Of a stretch of DNA of 64,000 bases, positions 39,984-49,197 are shown piece after piece (position 1 is the stretch's first letter; the number at the start of each line of letters is the position of its first letter). Both the position numbers and the translations under genes were made by a program. The notes below the pieces were generated by a model. It searched no databases. It saw nothing but the letters and a program-made list of their open reading frames with translations, and was not told the DNA's origin. The DNA is from an uncultured Oscillospiraceae bacterium (lineage in GTDB: Bacteria; Bacillota; Clostridia; Oscillospirales; Oscillospiraceae): the NCBI GenBank assembly GCA_934589675.1, contig CAKTOF010000007.1:1-64000 (forward strand), in the 5' to 3' direction.

Positions 39984-42551
39984 TCAATTCCCCAGCAGCC
40001 TCTCGATCTCCCGCTGTACCTGCCGCACTTCCGCGCCGAAGGCGCGGGCGGAGACGCGAAGGGCGCCGTGGCCGAGGATGATGACCTGCTCGAGGCCGTC
40101 GCTCGTTGCGACGCGGACGCGGCGGCGGCCGCGCAGCTCATGCGTGACGCGCTCGATGTAGGAGTCGGCCGTCTCGGCCTCCTTGGTGTAGACGACCGTG
40201 ATGTTGTGATACGGCTCGACGGAGCCGGGGTTGCCCTTGACCTTGTATGCATCAAACACCAAAATGAGCTCACACTGGCGATAGCCCTGATAGTTGCACA
40301 GGACGTCCATCAGCTGCTGGCGCGCCGCGTGCAGGTCGCGCCGGGCGAGCGCGGCGAGATCGTCCCATGCAAAAATGATGTTGTATCCGTCGACGAGCAG
40401 ATATTCCGGTCCCTCGGGCAGCGGCGCGGCGCGGTATGGCTTTTTCTTTTCCGGGTCGCGCTTTTTCGCGGGCTCCATGGCCGTCAGGCGGCTTTTGACG
40501 GGGCCGTATGTCCGCTCAAAGATCTTCAGAAGCTCCTCGTCTGTCGCGAGCAGCCTTGCATAGTCCGCCGCGCGGCGCGGCGCGGCCTCCGCTTCCTCCT
40601 CCGGCCGATCGAGGCGCAGGCCGCTGTCGACCTGCGCACGCGCCGGCACCTCGTCGTAGCGGACGATCGTCCCCGCGCCGTGCGAGCAGAAAACGGAGTC
40701 GGCGGAGTTTTCCACATCCGCGTCGCAGTCATAGCCGATCTCCTCCACGACTGCCTGCGGGTCGGCGCACGGCTCATAGCCCGCTACGTGCAGGCTGAGC
40801 CTTCCGCGGCCGCGCGTGTAAGCGATCACGTCCGAGGCGTAGCCGCGCAGCGCGCGCACGGGCGCCGCGCCGGTCAGCGCCGTCATCTCCCCCATCGTCT
40901 CCGGCGCATCGCACCGGCCGCCCATGCGCTGCAGATCCGTCATCGCGCGGCCGACCGAGTCCGCCGGAAGCTCGAGCCGGTAGGCGTACCACGGCTCGAG
41001 CAGCACGGATTCGGCCATGCGCAGCCCCTGACGGACGGCGCGGTACGTCGCCTGACGGAAATCCCCGCCCTCCGTATGCTTTTCGTGTGCGCGGCCGGCC
41101 ACGAGCGTGATCTTCATGTCCGTGATGGGCGACCCGGTCAGTACGCCCAGATGCGTCTTTTCAGCCAGGTGCGTCAGCACGAGCCGCTGCCAGCTGCGCG
41201 CAAGGTCGTCCTCGCTGCAATCGGCGGCAAAGACGAGCCCGCTGCCGCGCGCGCCCGGCTCGAGCAGAAGATGCACCTCGGCATAGTGGCGCAGCGGCTC
41301 GTAGTGGCCGATGCCCTCGACCGGCCCCGCGATCGTCTCTCGGTAGACGATGCTCCCCTCCGTAAAATCCACGGCCAGGTCAAAGCGGTCGGCCATGACG
41401 CGGCGGAGCACCTCGAGCTGCACCTCGCCCATCAGGCTCAGGCGGATGGTCTGGCGCGGCACGTCAAACTGCACGCAAAGCTGCGGGTCCTCCTGCTCGA
41501 GCTTCCGGAACATGCCAAGCGCCGTATGCGCGTCCGTGCCGTCCGGCAAGATGACGTCGTATGTCAGCACAGGCTGGAGCTGCGGCCGCTCCGCGTCCGG
41601 CTCCTCGCCGAGCCCCTCGCCCGCGTAGGTGCGCGTGAGGCCTGTACATGCGACGACCATGCCCGCCTCCGCGCGCTCTAATGTGCGGAATTTTCCGCCG
41701 GAGTAGACGCGCAGCGCGTTCACCTTCTCCGTCCATGGCTCGCCGCGCCCGTCCGTGCCGGAGACGGCGCCGCGCACAGCGAGCGTCCCGCCCGTCATTT
41801 TCAGGTACGTCAGGCGCGTCCCGCCGTCGTCTGCGATCTTGAACACGCGCGCGGCAAAGCCGCGCCTGCGCTCCGGCTCGTCCACAAGGCCGTCCAGCGC
41901 AGAAAGCAGCGCGTCCACGCCCGTAAGGCGCAGCGCGGAGCCGGAAAAGCACGGCACGAGCTGCCGCGCAGCCACGGTGCGGCGGATGGATGCATCCGAG
42001 GCGTGTCCCGTCTCGAGCACCTCATCCATGAGCGCCTCGCCGCAGAGCGCAAGCTGCTCATAAAACACTTCGTCTTTCGGCGCGGTAAAGTCGACGCACG
42101 CATCGCCGAAGCGCGCGCGAAGCTGCCCCATGACGCGCCCGAAGTCCGCGCCGTCCAGATCCGTTTTGTTCACAAACACGATCGTCGGGATGGAGGCGCT
42201 CCGCAGCAGCGCCCAGAGCGTCTCGGTATGGCTCTGCACGCCGTCCGTGCCGCTCACAACGAGCACGGCGCAGTCGAGCGCGGCGAGCGTGCGCTCCATC
42301 TCTGCGGAGAAGTCGACGTGCCCCGGCGTGTCGAGCAGGGTAAACGCCGTTTCGCCGAATTGAAACTCTGCCATTTGGGAAAAGATCGTGATGCCGCGTT
42401 CGCGCTCGATGGCGTCCGTGTCGAGCACGGTGTCGCCATGGTCGACGCGGCCGGGCGCGCGGATGGCGCCCGCGCGGTATAAAAGCGCCTCGGACAGCGT
42501 CGTCTTTCCGGAGTCGACGTGCGCGAGGATGCCGATGACCAGTCGTTTCAT
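39984..42551 (-). CDS. Tet(M)/EF-G-like translational GTPase fused to a C-terminal NYN domain
   Basis: 855 residues. Residues 1-about 670 match the ribosomal-protection family: G1 AHVDSGKT (10-17), G2 RGIT (52-55), G3 DTPGH (74-78), G4 NKTD (128-131), then domains II-V. Residues 716-855 form an NYN/YacP-like PIN-fold domain with conserved Asp in VDGYN (721), VFDAYK (767), ETADSYIE (796) and ATSDG (818), as in the ribosome A-site endonuclease Rae1. A charged linker (about 660-715) joins them. The family N terminus and all G motifs are intact, so it is plausibly an active GTPase. Resistance to tetracycline is not shown; the natural role may be in ribosome rescue or mRNA cleavage. The weak SD lies before ATG 42551. 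Confidence 0.88.
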   Translation of the reverse strand: MKRLVIGILAHVDSGKTTLSEALLYRAGAIRAPGRVDHGDTVLDTDAIERERGITIFSQMAEFQFGETAFTLLDTPGHVDFSAEMERTLAALDCAVLVVSGTDGVQSHTETLWALLRSASIPTIVFVNKTDLDGADFGRVMGQLRARFGDACVDFTAPKDEVFYEQLALCGEALMDEVLETGHASDASIRRTVAARQLVPCFSGSALRLTGVDALLSALDGLVDEPERRRGFAARVFKIADDGGTRLTYLKMTGGTLAVRGAVSGTDGRGEPWTEKVNALRVYSGGKFRTLERAEAGMVVACTGLTRTYAGEGLGEEPDAERPQLQPVLTYDVILPDGTDAHTALGMFRKLEQEDPQLCVQFDVPRQTIRLSLMGEVQLEVLRRVMADRFDLAVDFTEGSIVYRETIAGPVEGIGHYEPLRHYAEVHLLLEPGARGSGLVFAADCSEDDLARSWQRLVLTHLAEKTHLGVLTGSPITDMKITLVAGRAHEKHTEGGDFRQATYRAVRQGLRMAESVLLEPWYAYRLELPADSVGRAMTDLQRMGGRCDAPETMGEMTALTGAAPVRALRGYASDVIAYTRGRGRLSLHVAGYEPCADPQAVVEEIGYDCDADVENSADSVFCSHGAGTIVRYDEVPARAQVDSGLRLDRPEEEAEAAPRRAADYARLLATDEELLKIFERTYGPVKSRLTAMEPAKKRDPEKKKPYRAAPLPEGPEYLLVDGYNIIFAWDDLAALARRDLHAARQQLMDVLCNYQGYRQCELILVFDAYKVKGNPGSVEPYHNITVVYTKEAETADSYIERVTHELRGRRRVRVATSDGLEQVIILGHGALRVSARAFGAEVRQVQREIERLLGN

Positions 42552-42582
42552 ATTGCTTCGCCCAATTTCCGTTTTTTCTTCT

Positions 42583-42611
42583 ATTCTACCACATGCGCAG
42601 CCGTTTGCGAA
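42583..42611 (-). promoter_or_regulatory. Promoter of the GTPase-NYN gene
   Basis: Minus-strand -35 TTCGCA (42606-42611), 17-bp spacer, -10 TAGAAT (42583-42588). The leader of about 25-30 nt is too short for the translation-attenuation leader peptide seen before tet(M). Confidence 0.75.
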
Positions 42612-42665
42612 TCGAAAAAACGGCGGCCGCTTCGTTCCGCGCACCGCCGGAGCCGCAAAAGAACA

Positions 42666-42689
42666 CCGCCGGGGGAACTCCCCCGGCGG
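42666..42689 (-). terminator. Terminator after the zinc-ribbon protein gene
   Basis: 10-bp perfect GC stem (42666-42675 with 42680-42689) followed on the minus strand by TGTTCTTTT. Confidence 0.8.
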
Positions 42690-42700
42690 CGAGCCGCGCG

Positions 42701-44503
42701 TCAGCCGGTCAGCAGCATCAAAACGGAAATCAGCGCAAAGATCCCGACGATCAGGCACACCAGCGCGGTCTTTTTGTCCGCCTCGGCGCCCCACAGGGTC
42801 CTCATGTAGCCCCGGAAGGTCACTTTTCTGTCCTTTGCGCTCCCGATCAGCGTTTTTGTTCCGTCGCGCCCCAGCTGATAGATGTATGGATGATTGTAGA
42901 CATCCTGCCTGTACATTCTGGTGTAGAGCGCCGGCACTATGGCCGCTGCAAGGATCAGCCAGATCACGCCGTTGGCAAAATGGATCGTCTGAAGCGCATC
43001 AAGCGGCTGCGTCCACGCGCCAAGCTGGATCAGTCGGATCAGCGCGGCTGCCAGATACGGGAGCAGCAGCACCGCAAGCCCCTTCGCGGCGATCTCGATC
43101 ACCCGGCCCGGCGGATAAAAGCGGATCTCGACCGGCGTCCGGACGCCGTTGACCACGTCGTAAAAAGACGGGATATTGGGAAACGGATTGCGGAATACAT
43201 CCCTGCCCTGCTCGATCACAAGCTGCCGGTTTTCCCTGCGCGCGACGGAGCCGTCTGATGTCAGGATGACCCTTGTGACCATCTTCCGGATCTCCCTGTC
43301 CTTCGCGGCAAAGGCGATCGCCCCGATGACGCAGGCCAGCAGCAGCGGCAGGCCGAATCTGTATGTAAGCTCGCTCTGCGTGCGGCATAGCCAGAGGCTG
43401 ACCGCCAGCGCAGCGGCCGTGATCGCCGTCGGCTCTGCCAGCTTGATGTATTGCTTTTTGACGCGCTCAATGCAGACGGCCACCTTGCCGGTCTGGCCGT
43501 TGACGACCGCAAACAGGTTCTTTGTGCGGATGAGATACATGGGCAGCAGCACCGGCGCGCTCATCAGCTGCTCCGCGCTCAGGTCGATCTTGCATCCCTT
43601 CGTCTGCATGACCTTCTCCACATAGGGCCGGTAGTCCTCTCCGACCTCCTCCATCGCACGCCTGTTCGTCCTGAAGTCGGAGATGTCCTGCAATCTGGCC
43701 TTGTGGCCGGCGATGTATCCGTGTTCAAACGGGACCAGCCCGTTCCAGTCGAACGGCTCAGCCGCCTCCAGAACCAGATTGTCAAGATTGTCGGCCGTGC
43801 ATACTGTGCTGCCCTCTAAATAGCCGCTGCAATGGTAGATCCGCTGCGCCGCGTCTCTGCGGATGGTGGCGTCCACCGGTCCGCGGATCATCTGATAGGG
43901 AAGATACCAGCCGTCCAGAAGGCGCAGGTTCTCTCTGACCGCCGCGGCCTCGGGCGTTTTTTCATTCTCCCTGCACCAGCGCTCCAGCTGCGCCAGCGCC
44001 TCTTCCTTGGTCAGGACAAAGGGAATCACCATCTCCGGAAAGTTCACGGAGGATTCAAACTCTTCCCGGACAAGCGCGCTCGCGCAGAACGCGCACCTGC
44101 CTGTCGCTTCACCCTTGGGAAACAGCATGACTGCGCCGCAGCTTGGGCAGCTTCCGGTCTGGTTGGTGGTCGTTTCCGCGAGCAGGGAGCGGCTCTTCAG
44201 CTCCCGCCACCGGAAAAATCCGCGCTGCGCCTCCCGCATCCCCGCGGTCTGTCCGCAGTGCGGGCAGCGATAGCTCTGGCTCGCGATGTCGTACCCCGCC
44301 GGGGCGCCGCAGCTCCTGCAGAATATGACAAACGGTTTTTTGGCGTCCGCCGCGCCGGCAGCCCCGCCTTCCGCAGCCCGCTGCGTCCGGTATTGCTCCG
44401 CATCCATGACCGTATCACAATATGAGCAGATCATGTTCCCGGACTTTTCGTCCAGCTCCATCCCGCCTCCGCAGGCCGGGCAAGTGTATGCGGTCTCACT
44501 CAT
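42701..44503 (-). CDS. Zinc-ribbon membrane protein of unknown function
   Basis: 600 residues. Three zinc ribbons occupy the N terminus: CPACGG...CSYC (about 9-29), CRSCG...CPHCG (about 62-83) and CPSCG...CAFC (about 118-139). A soluble domain (about 150-350) contains WYLPYQMIRGPVDATIRRDA. At least five membrane helices follow (about 365-382, 386-403, 470-495, 515-535, 580-600), with a hydrophilic insertion between them. The SD GGGAGGTGC precedes the ATG. I do not recognise a family with defined chemistry; a TFIIB-type zinc-ribbon membrane protein is the most that can be said. Confidence 0.75.
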   Translation of the reverse strand: MSETAYTCPACGGGMELDEKSGNMICSYCDTVMDAEQYRTQRAAEGGAAGAADAKKPFVIFCRSCGAPAGYDIASQSYRCPHCGQTAGMREAQRGFFRWRELKSRSLLAETTTNQTGSCPSCGAVMLFPKGEATGRCAFCASALVREEFESSVNFPEMVIPFVLTKEEALAQLERWCRENEKTPEAAAVRENLRLLDGWYLPYQMIRGPVDATIRRDAAQRIYHCSGYLEGSTVCTADNLDNLVLEAAEPFDWNGLVPFEHGYIAGHKARLQDISDFRTNRRAMEEVGEDYRPYVEKVMQTKGCKIDLSAEQLMSAPVLLPMYLIRTKNLFAVVNGQTGKVAVCIERVKKQYIKLAEPTAITAAALAVSLWLCRTQSELTYRFGLPLLLACVIGAIAFAAKDREIRKMVTRVILTSDGSVARRENRQLVIEQGRDVFRNPFPNIPSFYDVVNGVRTPVEIRFYPPGRVIEIAAKGLAVLLLPYLAAALIRLIQLGAWTQPLDALQTIHFANGVIWLILAAAIVPALYTRMYRQDVYNHPYIYQLGRDGTKTLIGSAKDRKVTFRGYMRTLWGAEADKKTALVCLIVGIFALISVLMLLTG

Positions 44504-44596
44504 GGAAGCACCTCCCGCTCTGATTGGATTACAAGCAGTTTACCATACCGCGGCAGGCTTTTCCACCTCTCTTTTTCTTTTCCGGCAGCCGAAAAA

Positions 44597-44636
44597 GCAG
44601 CCCGCACAGGCATTTTGCGCTGTGCGGGCTGTCTTA
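44597..44636 (-). terminator. Terminator of alaS-HIT
   Basis: 11-bp stem AGCCCGCACAG (44599-44609) with CTGTGCGGGCT (44620-44630), followed on the minus strand by GCTTTTTC. Confidence 0.9.
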
Positions 44637-44672
44637 TGGTTCTTTTTCAGATGCGGGCGCTGCGCAAAGTCC

Positions 44673-45008
44673 TTAGTTGAACGAGCCGAGCTCCTTGCCG
44701 CCGAGCACGTGGAAGTGCAGGTGCTGCACCGTCTGCCCGGCGTCCGGGCCGCAGTTCGTCACGACGCGGTAGCCGCCCGGGAAGCCCAGTTCGGCCGTCA
44801 GCTTCGCAATGACCGCGAAGATGTGCGCGACGACGGCTGCATTGTCCTCCGACAGCTCCGAAGCGGCGCTGATATGGGCTTTCGGCACGACGAGGAAGTG
44901 CTTCGGCGCGAGCGGCTCGATGTCGTAAAACGCGCAGCACTGCTCGTCCTCGTAGAGGATGCTCGACGGGATCTCATGCGCGGCGATGCCGCAGAATACG
45001 CAGTCCAT
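44673..45008 (-). CDS. HIT-family nucleotide-binding hydrolase
   Basis: 111 residues with the histidine triad HLHFHV (catalytic central His) near the C terminus and the N-terminal CVFCGIAAHEIPSSILYED motif of the HinT/PKCI group. It hydrolyses AMP-linked substrates such as aminoacyl-adenylates. The gene follows alaS by 13 nt on the same transcript; co-expression with an aminoacyl-tRNA synthetase fits a role in clearing adenylates (inference). SD AAGGAGGAAACG. Confidence 0.95.
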   Translation of the reverse strand: MDCVFCGIAAHEIPSSILYEDEQCCAFYDIEPLAPKHFLVVPKAHISAASELSEDNAAVVAHIFAVIAKLTAELGFPGGYRVVTNCGPDAGQTVQHLHFHVLGGKELGSFN

Positions 45009-45021
45009 AGCGTTTCCTCCT

Positions 45022-47673
45022 TCAGTCCTTGACGTGCTCGGCGACGTAATTGTCGATCGTCGCGAGCGCGTCGTCGATCTTGAGCACGTCCTTGCCGCCG
45101 CCCATGGCCGACTCGGGCTTGCCGCCGCCGGAGCCGCCGGTGATGGCCGTCACCTGACGGATGAGGTCACCGGCCTTGATGCCGCGGGCCACAGCCTGCT
45201 TGCCGCAGGAGGCGTGGAACGTGATCTTCTCGTCCGAGAACGTGGCGAGCACGGCAACGCTCGTCTCGTCGCGGTCGCGCAGCATGTCGCCCATCTTGCG
45301 CAGCGCGTCGGCCGTCTGACCCTTGATCGTCGCGGTGATGATGTGCAGCCCTGCGACCTGCTTTGAGGCGAACAGGAACCGCTCGACGTCGCCCGCGAGC
45401 AGGCGCGTGCGCATTTTCTCCACACTCTGGCGCAGCTCCTTGAGCTCATGCAGCTGGCTTTCAGCCTTGTGCAGCAGCTCGGCCGGGCTCGTCTTGAGCG
45501 TGTCGGCCAGCGAGAGCATGCTGCGGTTGAGGCGGCCGACCTCCTTGAGGACGGCCTTGCCCGTGATGGCCTCAATGCGGCGGACGCCGGAGGCAATGGA
45601 GCTCTCGGACAGGATGCGGATGAGGCCGACCTTCGCGGTGTTGTCAAGGTGCGTGCCGCCGCACAGCTCCAGGGATTTATCTCCCATCGACACAACGCGC
45701 ACAACGTCGCCGTACTTTTCGCCGAACAGCGCCGTCGCGCCCTGCTTCTTCGCATCGTCGACGCCCATGACCTCCGTCGTGATGGGGATACCGTCGAGCG
45801 CCCATGTGCACACGAGATCCTCGACCGCGGCCAGCTCCTCCGGCGTGATGGCCGAGAAGTGCGTAAAGTCAAAGCGCAGGTGATCCGGCTCCACGAGCGA
45901 GCCGGCCTGCTGGACGTGGCTGCCCAGCACCTGACGCAGCGCGGCGTGCAGCAGATGCGTGGCCGAGTGCGCGCGGGCAATGGCTCTGCGGCGCTCGGGA
46001 TCGACCGTGGCTGTGACCAGCTCGCCGACGGAGACGGAGCCGGCGGCGACATGGCCGTGGTGCAGGAACTTGCCCGCCTTGTCGCGCTGGACGTCTGTGA
46101 CGTCAAAGCGCATCGTGCCGGTCGTGAGCGTGCCGTGGTCGGCGACCTGACCGCCCATCTCGCCGTAGAGCGGCGTGCGGTCGAGGACGATGATGGCGTC
46201 GTGGCCCTCCGTTGCCGTGGAGGCCGGCTCGCCGTCGGTGACGATGGCCAGCACGCTGCACGCGTCCTCGAGCTGGTCGTAGCCGGTGAACTCCGTCGGG
46301 TGGTTGTCGTCGAGGCCGAGGTCGATGCCCGCCCATGCAAGGTCGCCGAGCGCCTTGCGCGCCTCGCGCGCGCGCTCCTTCTGCTCTTTCATATTCTGGT
46401 CGAACGCGGCCTGATCGACGCTCATGCCCTCGTCCTCGGCCATTTCGACCGTCAGGTCGATCGGGAAGCCATAGGTGTCATACAGCTTGAACGCGTCCGC
46501 GCCGGAGAAGACCGTCTCCCCTTTTTCCTTGTGCGCGGCGAGCATATCTGCAAAGATCTTCATGCCGGCGTCGATCGTGCGGCCGAAGTTCTCCTCCTCG
46601 ACGCGGATGACGCGGGTGATATAGTCCTGCTTCTCGACAAGATCCGGATAGGCCGTCGCGTTTTCCTGGATGACGGTGTCGCAGACCTTGTACAGGAACG
46701 GATCGTTCACGCCGAGCAGCTTGCCGTGGCGCGCGGCGCGGCGGAGCAGGCGGCGCAGGACGTAGCCGCGGCCCTCGTTCGACGGCAGGATGCCGTCGCC
46801 GATCATAAACGTGGCCGAGCGGATGTGGTCGGTGATGATGCGCAGCGACACGTCGATCTTGTGGCTCTGGCCGTAGTGCGCACCCGTGATCTCCGAGACC
46901 TTGTGTGTGATGTTCATGACGGTGTCAACGTCAAAGAGCGAGTCGACGTTCTGGCACACGCAGGCAAGGCGCTCAAGGCCCATGCCGGTGTCGATGTTCT
47001 TCTGCGCGAGCTCGGTGTAGTTGCCGTGGCCGTCGTTGTTGAACTGCGAAAAGACGTTGTTCCAGACCTCGATATACCGGTCGCAGTCGCAGCCGACGGT
47101 GCAGCCGGGCTTGCCGCAGCCGTGCTCAGGGCCGCGGTCATAGTAGATCTCGGAGCAGGGGCCGCACGGGCCGGAGCCATGCTCCCAGAAGTTGTCCTCC
47201 TTGCCGAAGCGGAAGATGCGCTCGGCTGGGATGCCGATCTCCTTGTTCCAGATCTCAAACGCCTCGTCGTCCTCGACGTAGATGGACGGGTACAGGCGGT
47301 CCGGCTCAAGGCCGACCCAGTCCGGGCTCGTCAGAAACTCCCAGCTCCAGGCGATGGCCTCGTGCTTGAAGTAGTCACCGAACGAGAAGTTGCCGAGCAT
47401 CTCAAAATAGGTGCCGTGGCGATCCGTCTTGCCGATGTTCTCAATGTCAGCCGTGCGGATGCACTTCTGGCACGTGCACACGCGGCGGCGCGGCGGCTCC
47501 TCCTCTCCGGTGAAGTACGTCTTCATCGGGGTCATGCCTGCGTTGATGAGCAGGATGGACTTGTCGTGCTGCGGGACGAGCGAGAAGCTCGGCAGCCGCA
47601 GGTGGCCCTTTGTCTCGAAGAAGCTGAGGAACATCTCACGCAGCTCGTTCAGGCCGTATGCTTTATGCGCCAT
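45022..47673 (-). CDS. alaS: Alanyl-tRNA synthetase
   Basis: 883 residues. The class II catalytic core begins ELREMFLSFFETKGHLRLPSFSLVP and carries FEMLGNFSFGDYFKHEA. The editing domain contains HSATHLLHAAL (metal-binding HxxxH) and CGGTHLDNT with the conserved Cys. The Gly-rich C-Ala domain ends SGGGKPESAMGGGK. The start at 47673 follows GGAGGAAAG; upstream M codons lie in the T-box leader region. Attaches alanine to tRNA-Ala and clears mischarged Ser/Gly. Confidence 0.98.
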   Translation of the reverse strand: MAHKAYGLNELREMFLSFFETKGHLRLPSFSLVPQHDKSILLINAGMTPMKTYFTGEEEPPRRRVCTCQKCIRTADIENIGKTDRHGTYFEMLGNFSFGDYFKHEAIAWSWEFLTSPDWVGLEPDRLYPSIYVEDDEAFEIWNKEIGIPAERIFRFGKEDNFWEHGSGPCGPCSEIYYDRGPEHGCGKPGCTVGCDCDRYIEVWNNVFSQFNNDGHGNYTELAQKNIDTGMGLERLACVCQNVDSLFDVDTVMNITHKVSEITGAHYGQSHKIDVSLRIITDHIRSATFMIGDGILPSNEGRGYVLRRLLRRAARHGKLLGVNDPFLYKVCDTVIQENATAYPDLVEKQDYITRVIRVEEENFGRTIDAGMKIFADMLAAHKEKGETVFSGADAFKLYDTYGFPIDLTVEMAEDEGMSVDQAAFDQNMKEQKERAREARKALGDLAWAGIDLGLDDNHPTEFTGYDQLEDACSVLAIVTDGEPASTATEGHDAIIVLDRTPLYGEMGGQVADHGTLTTGTMRFDVTDVQRDKAGKFLHHGHVAAGSVSVGELVTATVDPERRRAIARAHSATHLLHAALRQVLGSHVQQAGSLVEPDHLRFDFTHFSAITPEELAAVEDLVCTWALDGIPITTEVMGVDDAKKQGATALFGEKYGDVVRVVSMGDKSLELCGGTHLDNTAKVGLIRILSESSIASGVRRIEAITGKAVLKEVGRLNRSMLSLADTLKTSPAELLHKAESQLHELKELRQSVEKMRTRLLAGDVERFLFASKQVAGLHIITATIKGQTADALRKMGDMLRDRDETSVAVLATFSDEKITFHASCGKQAVARGIKAGDLIRQVTAITGGSGGGKPESAMGGGKDVLKIDDALATIDNYVAEHVKD

Positions 47674-47708
47674 GGTTCTTTCCTCCATCATAAAAATACA
47701 AAGCAAAT

Positions 47709-47931
47709 AATAAAAGCCGCCCCTGAAAAAACAGGGGCGACTTTGATCGCGGTACCACCCTGATTGCCCGCACGGGGCATCTCGGCATCCGGTATCGGGG
47801 ATGGGGCGGCCCGGTCATCCCGGGCAGGCTCGGAAGCGGCTGCCTGCATTTCGTGCCGAGGGGCTTGCACCGTTTCCCCTCTCGCTTGGGCGTCCGTACA
47901 GGCTGATTTCGTCATCGCCATCGCAAATATC
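47709..47931 (-). promoter_or_regulatory. T-box leader of alaS
   Basis: The minus-strand leader contains the T-box sequence AGGGTGGTACCGCG (47748-47761) immediately before a terminator (GTCGCCCCTG-tttttt-CAGGGGCGGC then TTTT, 47714-47741). Upstream Stem I has purine-rich loops (AGCGAGAGG and GGTGCAAG). Uncharged tRNA-Ala would stabilise the antiterminator. The specifier codon should be an Ala codon, but I could not place it with confidence. Confidence 0.95.
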
Positions 47932-47937
47932 CAAGTT

Positions 47938-47965
47938 ATTTTACCACATCTTTTCGCCTTGTCAA
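47938..47965 (-). promoter_or_regulatory. Promoter of the alaS T-box transcript
   Basis: Minus-strand -35 TTGACA (47960-47965), 16-bp spacer, -10 TAAAAT (47938-47943). The -35 overlaps the U32 gene stop codon. Confidence 0.88.
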
Positions 47966-49197
47966 CGGCTTTGGGGCGTGAGATCGACCTTTTTTCTCAA
48001 AATGGAGTGCGGCGGCACGGCAAAGGGCAGCTTCAATCGCACCTTCATCTGCGGATGTACGGCCTCGCGCAGGAAAAGCCCATCCTCGTCGGCCAGAGCG
48101 TCCACCGTGAACTGCACAGGCTCGCGGTCGGGCGCGATGAGCTCGAGCGTGTCGCCGACGGCGAAGCGGTTGCGGTGCGTCACGACGGCGTTTGCGTCTT
48201 TGTCGCACGAGACGACGAGCGCCGTGACCTGCCAATTACGGATATAGCGCGCGTCCTCGTAGAACTGTCCCTGCTCGGGCACGCCGTAGTAAAAGCCGGT
48301 GTAGTACGTCCGGTGGCTGACCTTTTCGACCTCGTCGCGCCAGACGGGCGCGAGCGCCTCGCCCGAGAGCGCGGCGCGCACGGCGTGGTGATACGCGTTC
48401 GTGATGACAGCCGTATAGTAGGCCGACTTGGCGCGGCCTTCGATCTTGAGCGCGTCGACGCCGGCGCTTAAGACGTCCGGGATGTGGTCGATCATGCAAA
48501 GGTCCTTGGAGTTCATGATGTACGTCCCGCCGTCGTCCTCGCCGATGGGAAAATACTGCCCCGGGCGCTTTTCCTCGACGAGGGCATATTTCCACCGGCA
48601 CGGCTGCGCGCAGACGCCGCGGTTGCCGTCGCGCCCTGTCATGTAGTTTGACAGCAGACACCGGCCGGAAAAGCTCACGCACATCGCGCCGTGGACGAAC
48701 GCCTCGATCTCCATATCGTCCGGCGTCCCGGCGCGAAGCGCCGCGATCTCGGAAAGCGACATCTCGCGCGCGAGCACGACGCGCTTGGCGCCCAGGTCGT
48801 ACCACGCCTTCGCCGTCTCGGCGTTCACGATACCCGCCTGCGTCGAGATGTGCTTTTCGCACCGCGGGGCATACCTTTGCGCCATGCGGAACACGCCGAG
48901 GTCGGCGATGATGAGCGCGTCGACGCCGATGGAATCAAGAAATCCGAGATATTCCGGCAGCGCAGGCAATTCATCCGCGCGCGGGAGCGTATTGACCGTC
49001 ACATGCACGCGCACGCCGCGGCCGTGGCAGAGCGTCACGGCGCGCGCGAGCTCCTCGTTCGTAAAATTCGGCACGCCGCCCCGCATCCCGAACTGCCGCC
49101 CCGCAAGATACACCGCGTTCGCGCCGAACGCGACGGCCATTTCCAGCCGCTCAAAGTCCCCGGCGGGCGAGAGGATCTCCGGCTCAGTCATTGCCAT
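47962..49197 (-). CDS. Peptidase U32 family protein (TrhP/YegQ-like)
   Basis: 411 residues. The U32 signature EAFVHGAMCVSFSGRCLLS (about 165-185) is complete, including the Cys residues that bind iron-sulfur or metal. EPEILSPAGDFERLEMAVAFGANAVYLA and KIEGRAKSAYYTA are also typical. Family members hydroxylate tRNA uridine 34 (TrhP) or rRNA (RlhA); older annotations say collagenase. The start at 49197 has GGAGGG 8 nt upstream and overlaps the MltG gene by 14 nt. An Ala-Met alternative start six nt downstream is possible. Confidence 0.9.
   Translation of the reverse strand: MAMTEPEILSPAGDFERLEMAVAFGANAVYLAGRQFGMRGGVPNFTNEELARAVTLCHGRGVRVHVTVNTLPRADELPALPEYLGFLDSIGVDALIIADLGVFRMAQRYAPRCEKHISTQAGIVNAETAKAWYDLGAKRVVLAREMSLSEIAALRAGTPDDMEIEAFVHGAMCVSFSGRCLLSNYMTGRDGNRGVCAQPCRWKYALVEEKRPGQYFPIGEDDGGTYIMNSKDLCMIDHIPDVLSAGVDALKIEGRAKSAYYTAVITNAYHHAVRAALSGEALAPVWRDEVEKVSHRTYYTGFYYGVPEQGQFYEDARYIRNWQVTALVVSCDKDANAVVTHRNRFAVGDTLELIAPDREPVQFTVDALADEDGLFLREAVHPQMKVRLKLPFAVPPHSILRKKVDLTPQSR

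Noticed and set aside
39984..42551. Clinical tetracycline-resistance gene on a mobile element
   Set aside because: No conjugation, integrase or attenuation leader, and the C-terminal NYN domain is not part of Tet(M). Resistance cannot be claimed.
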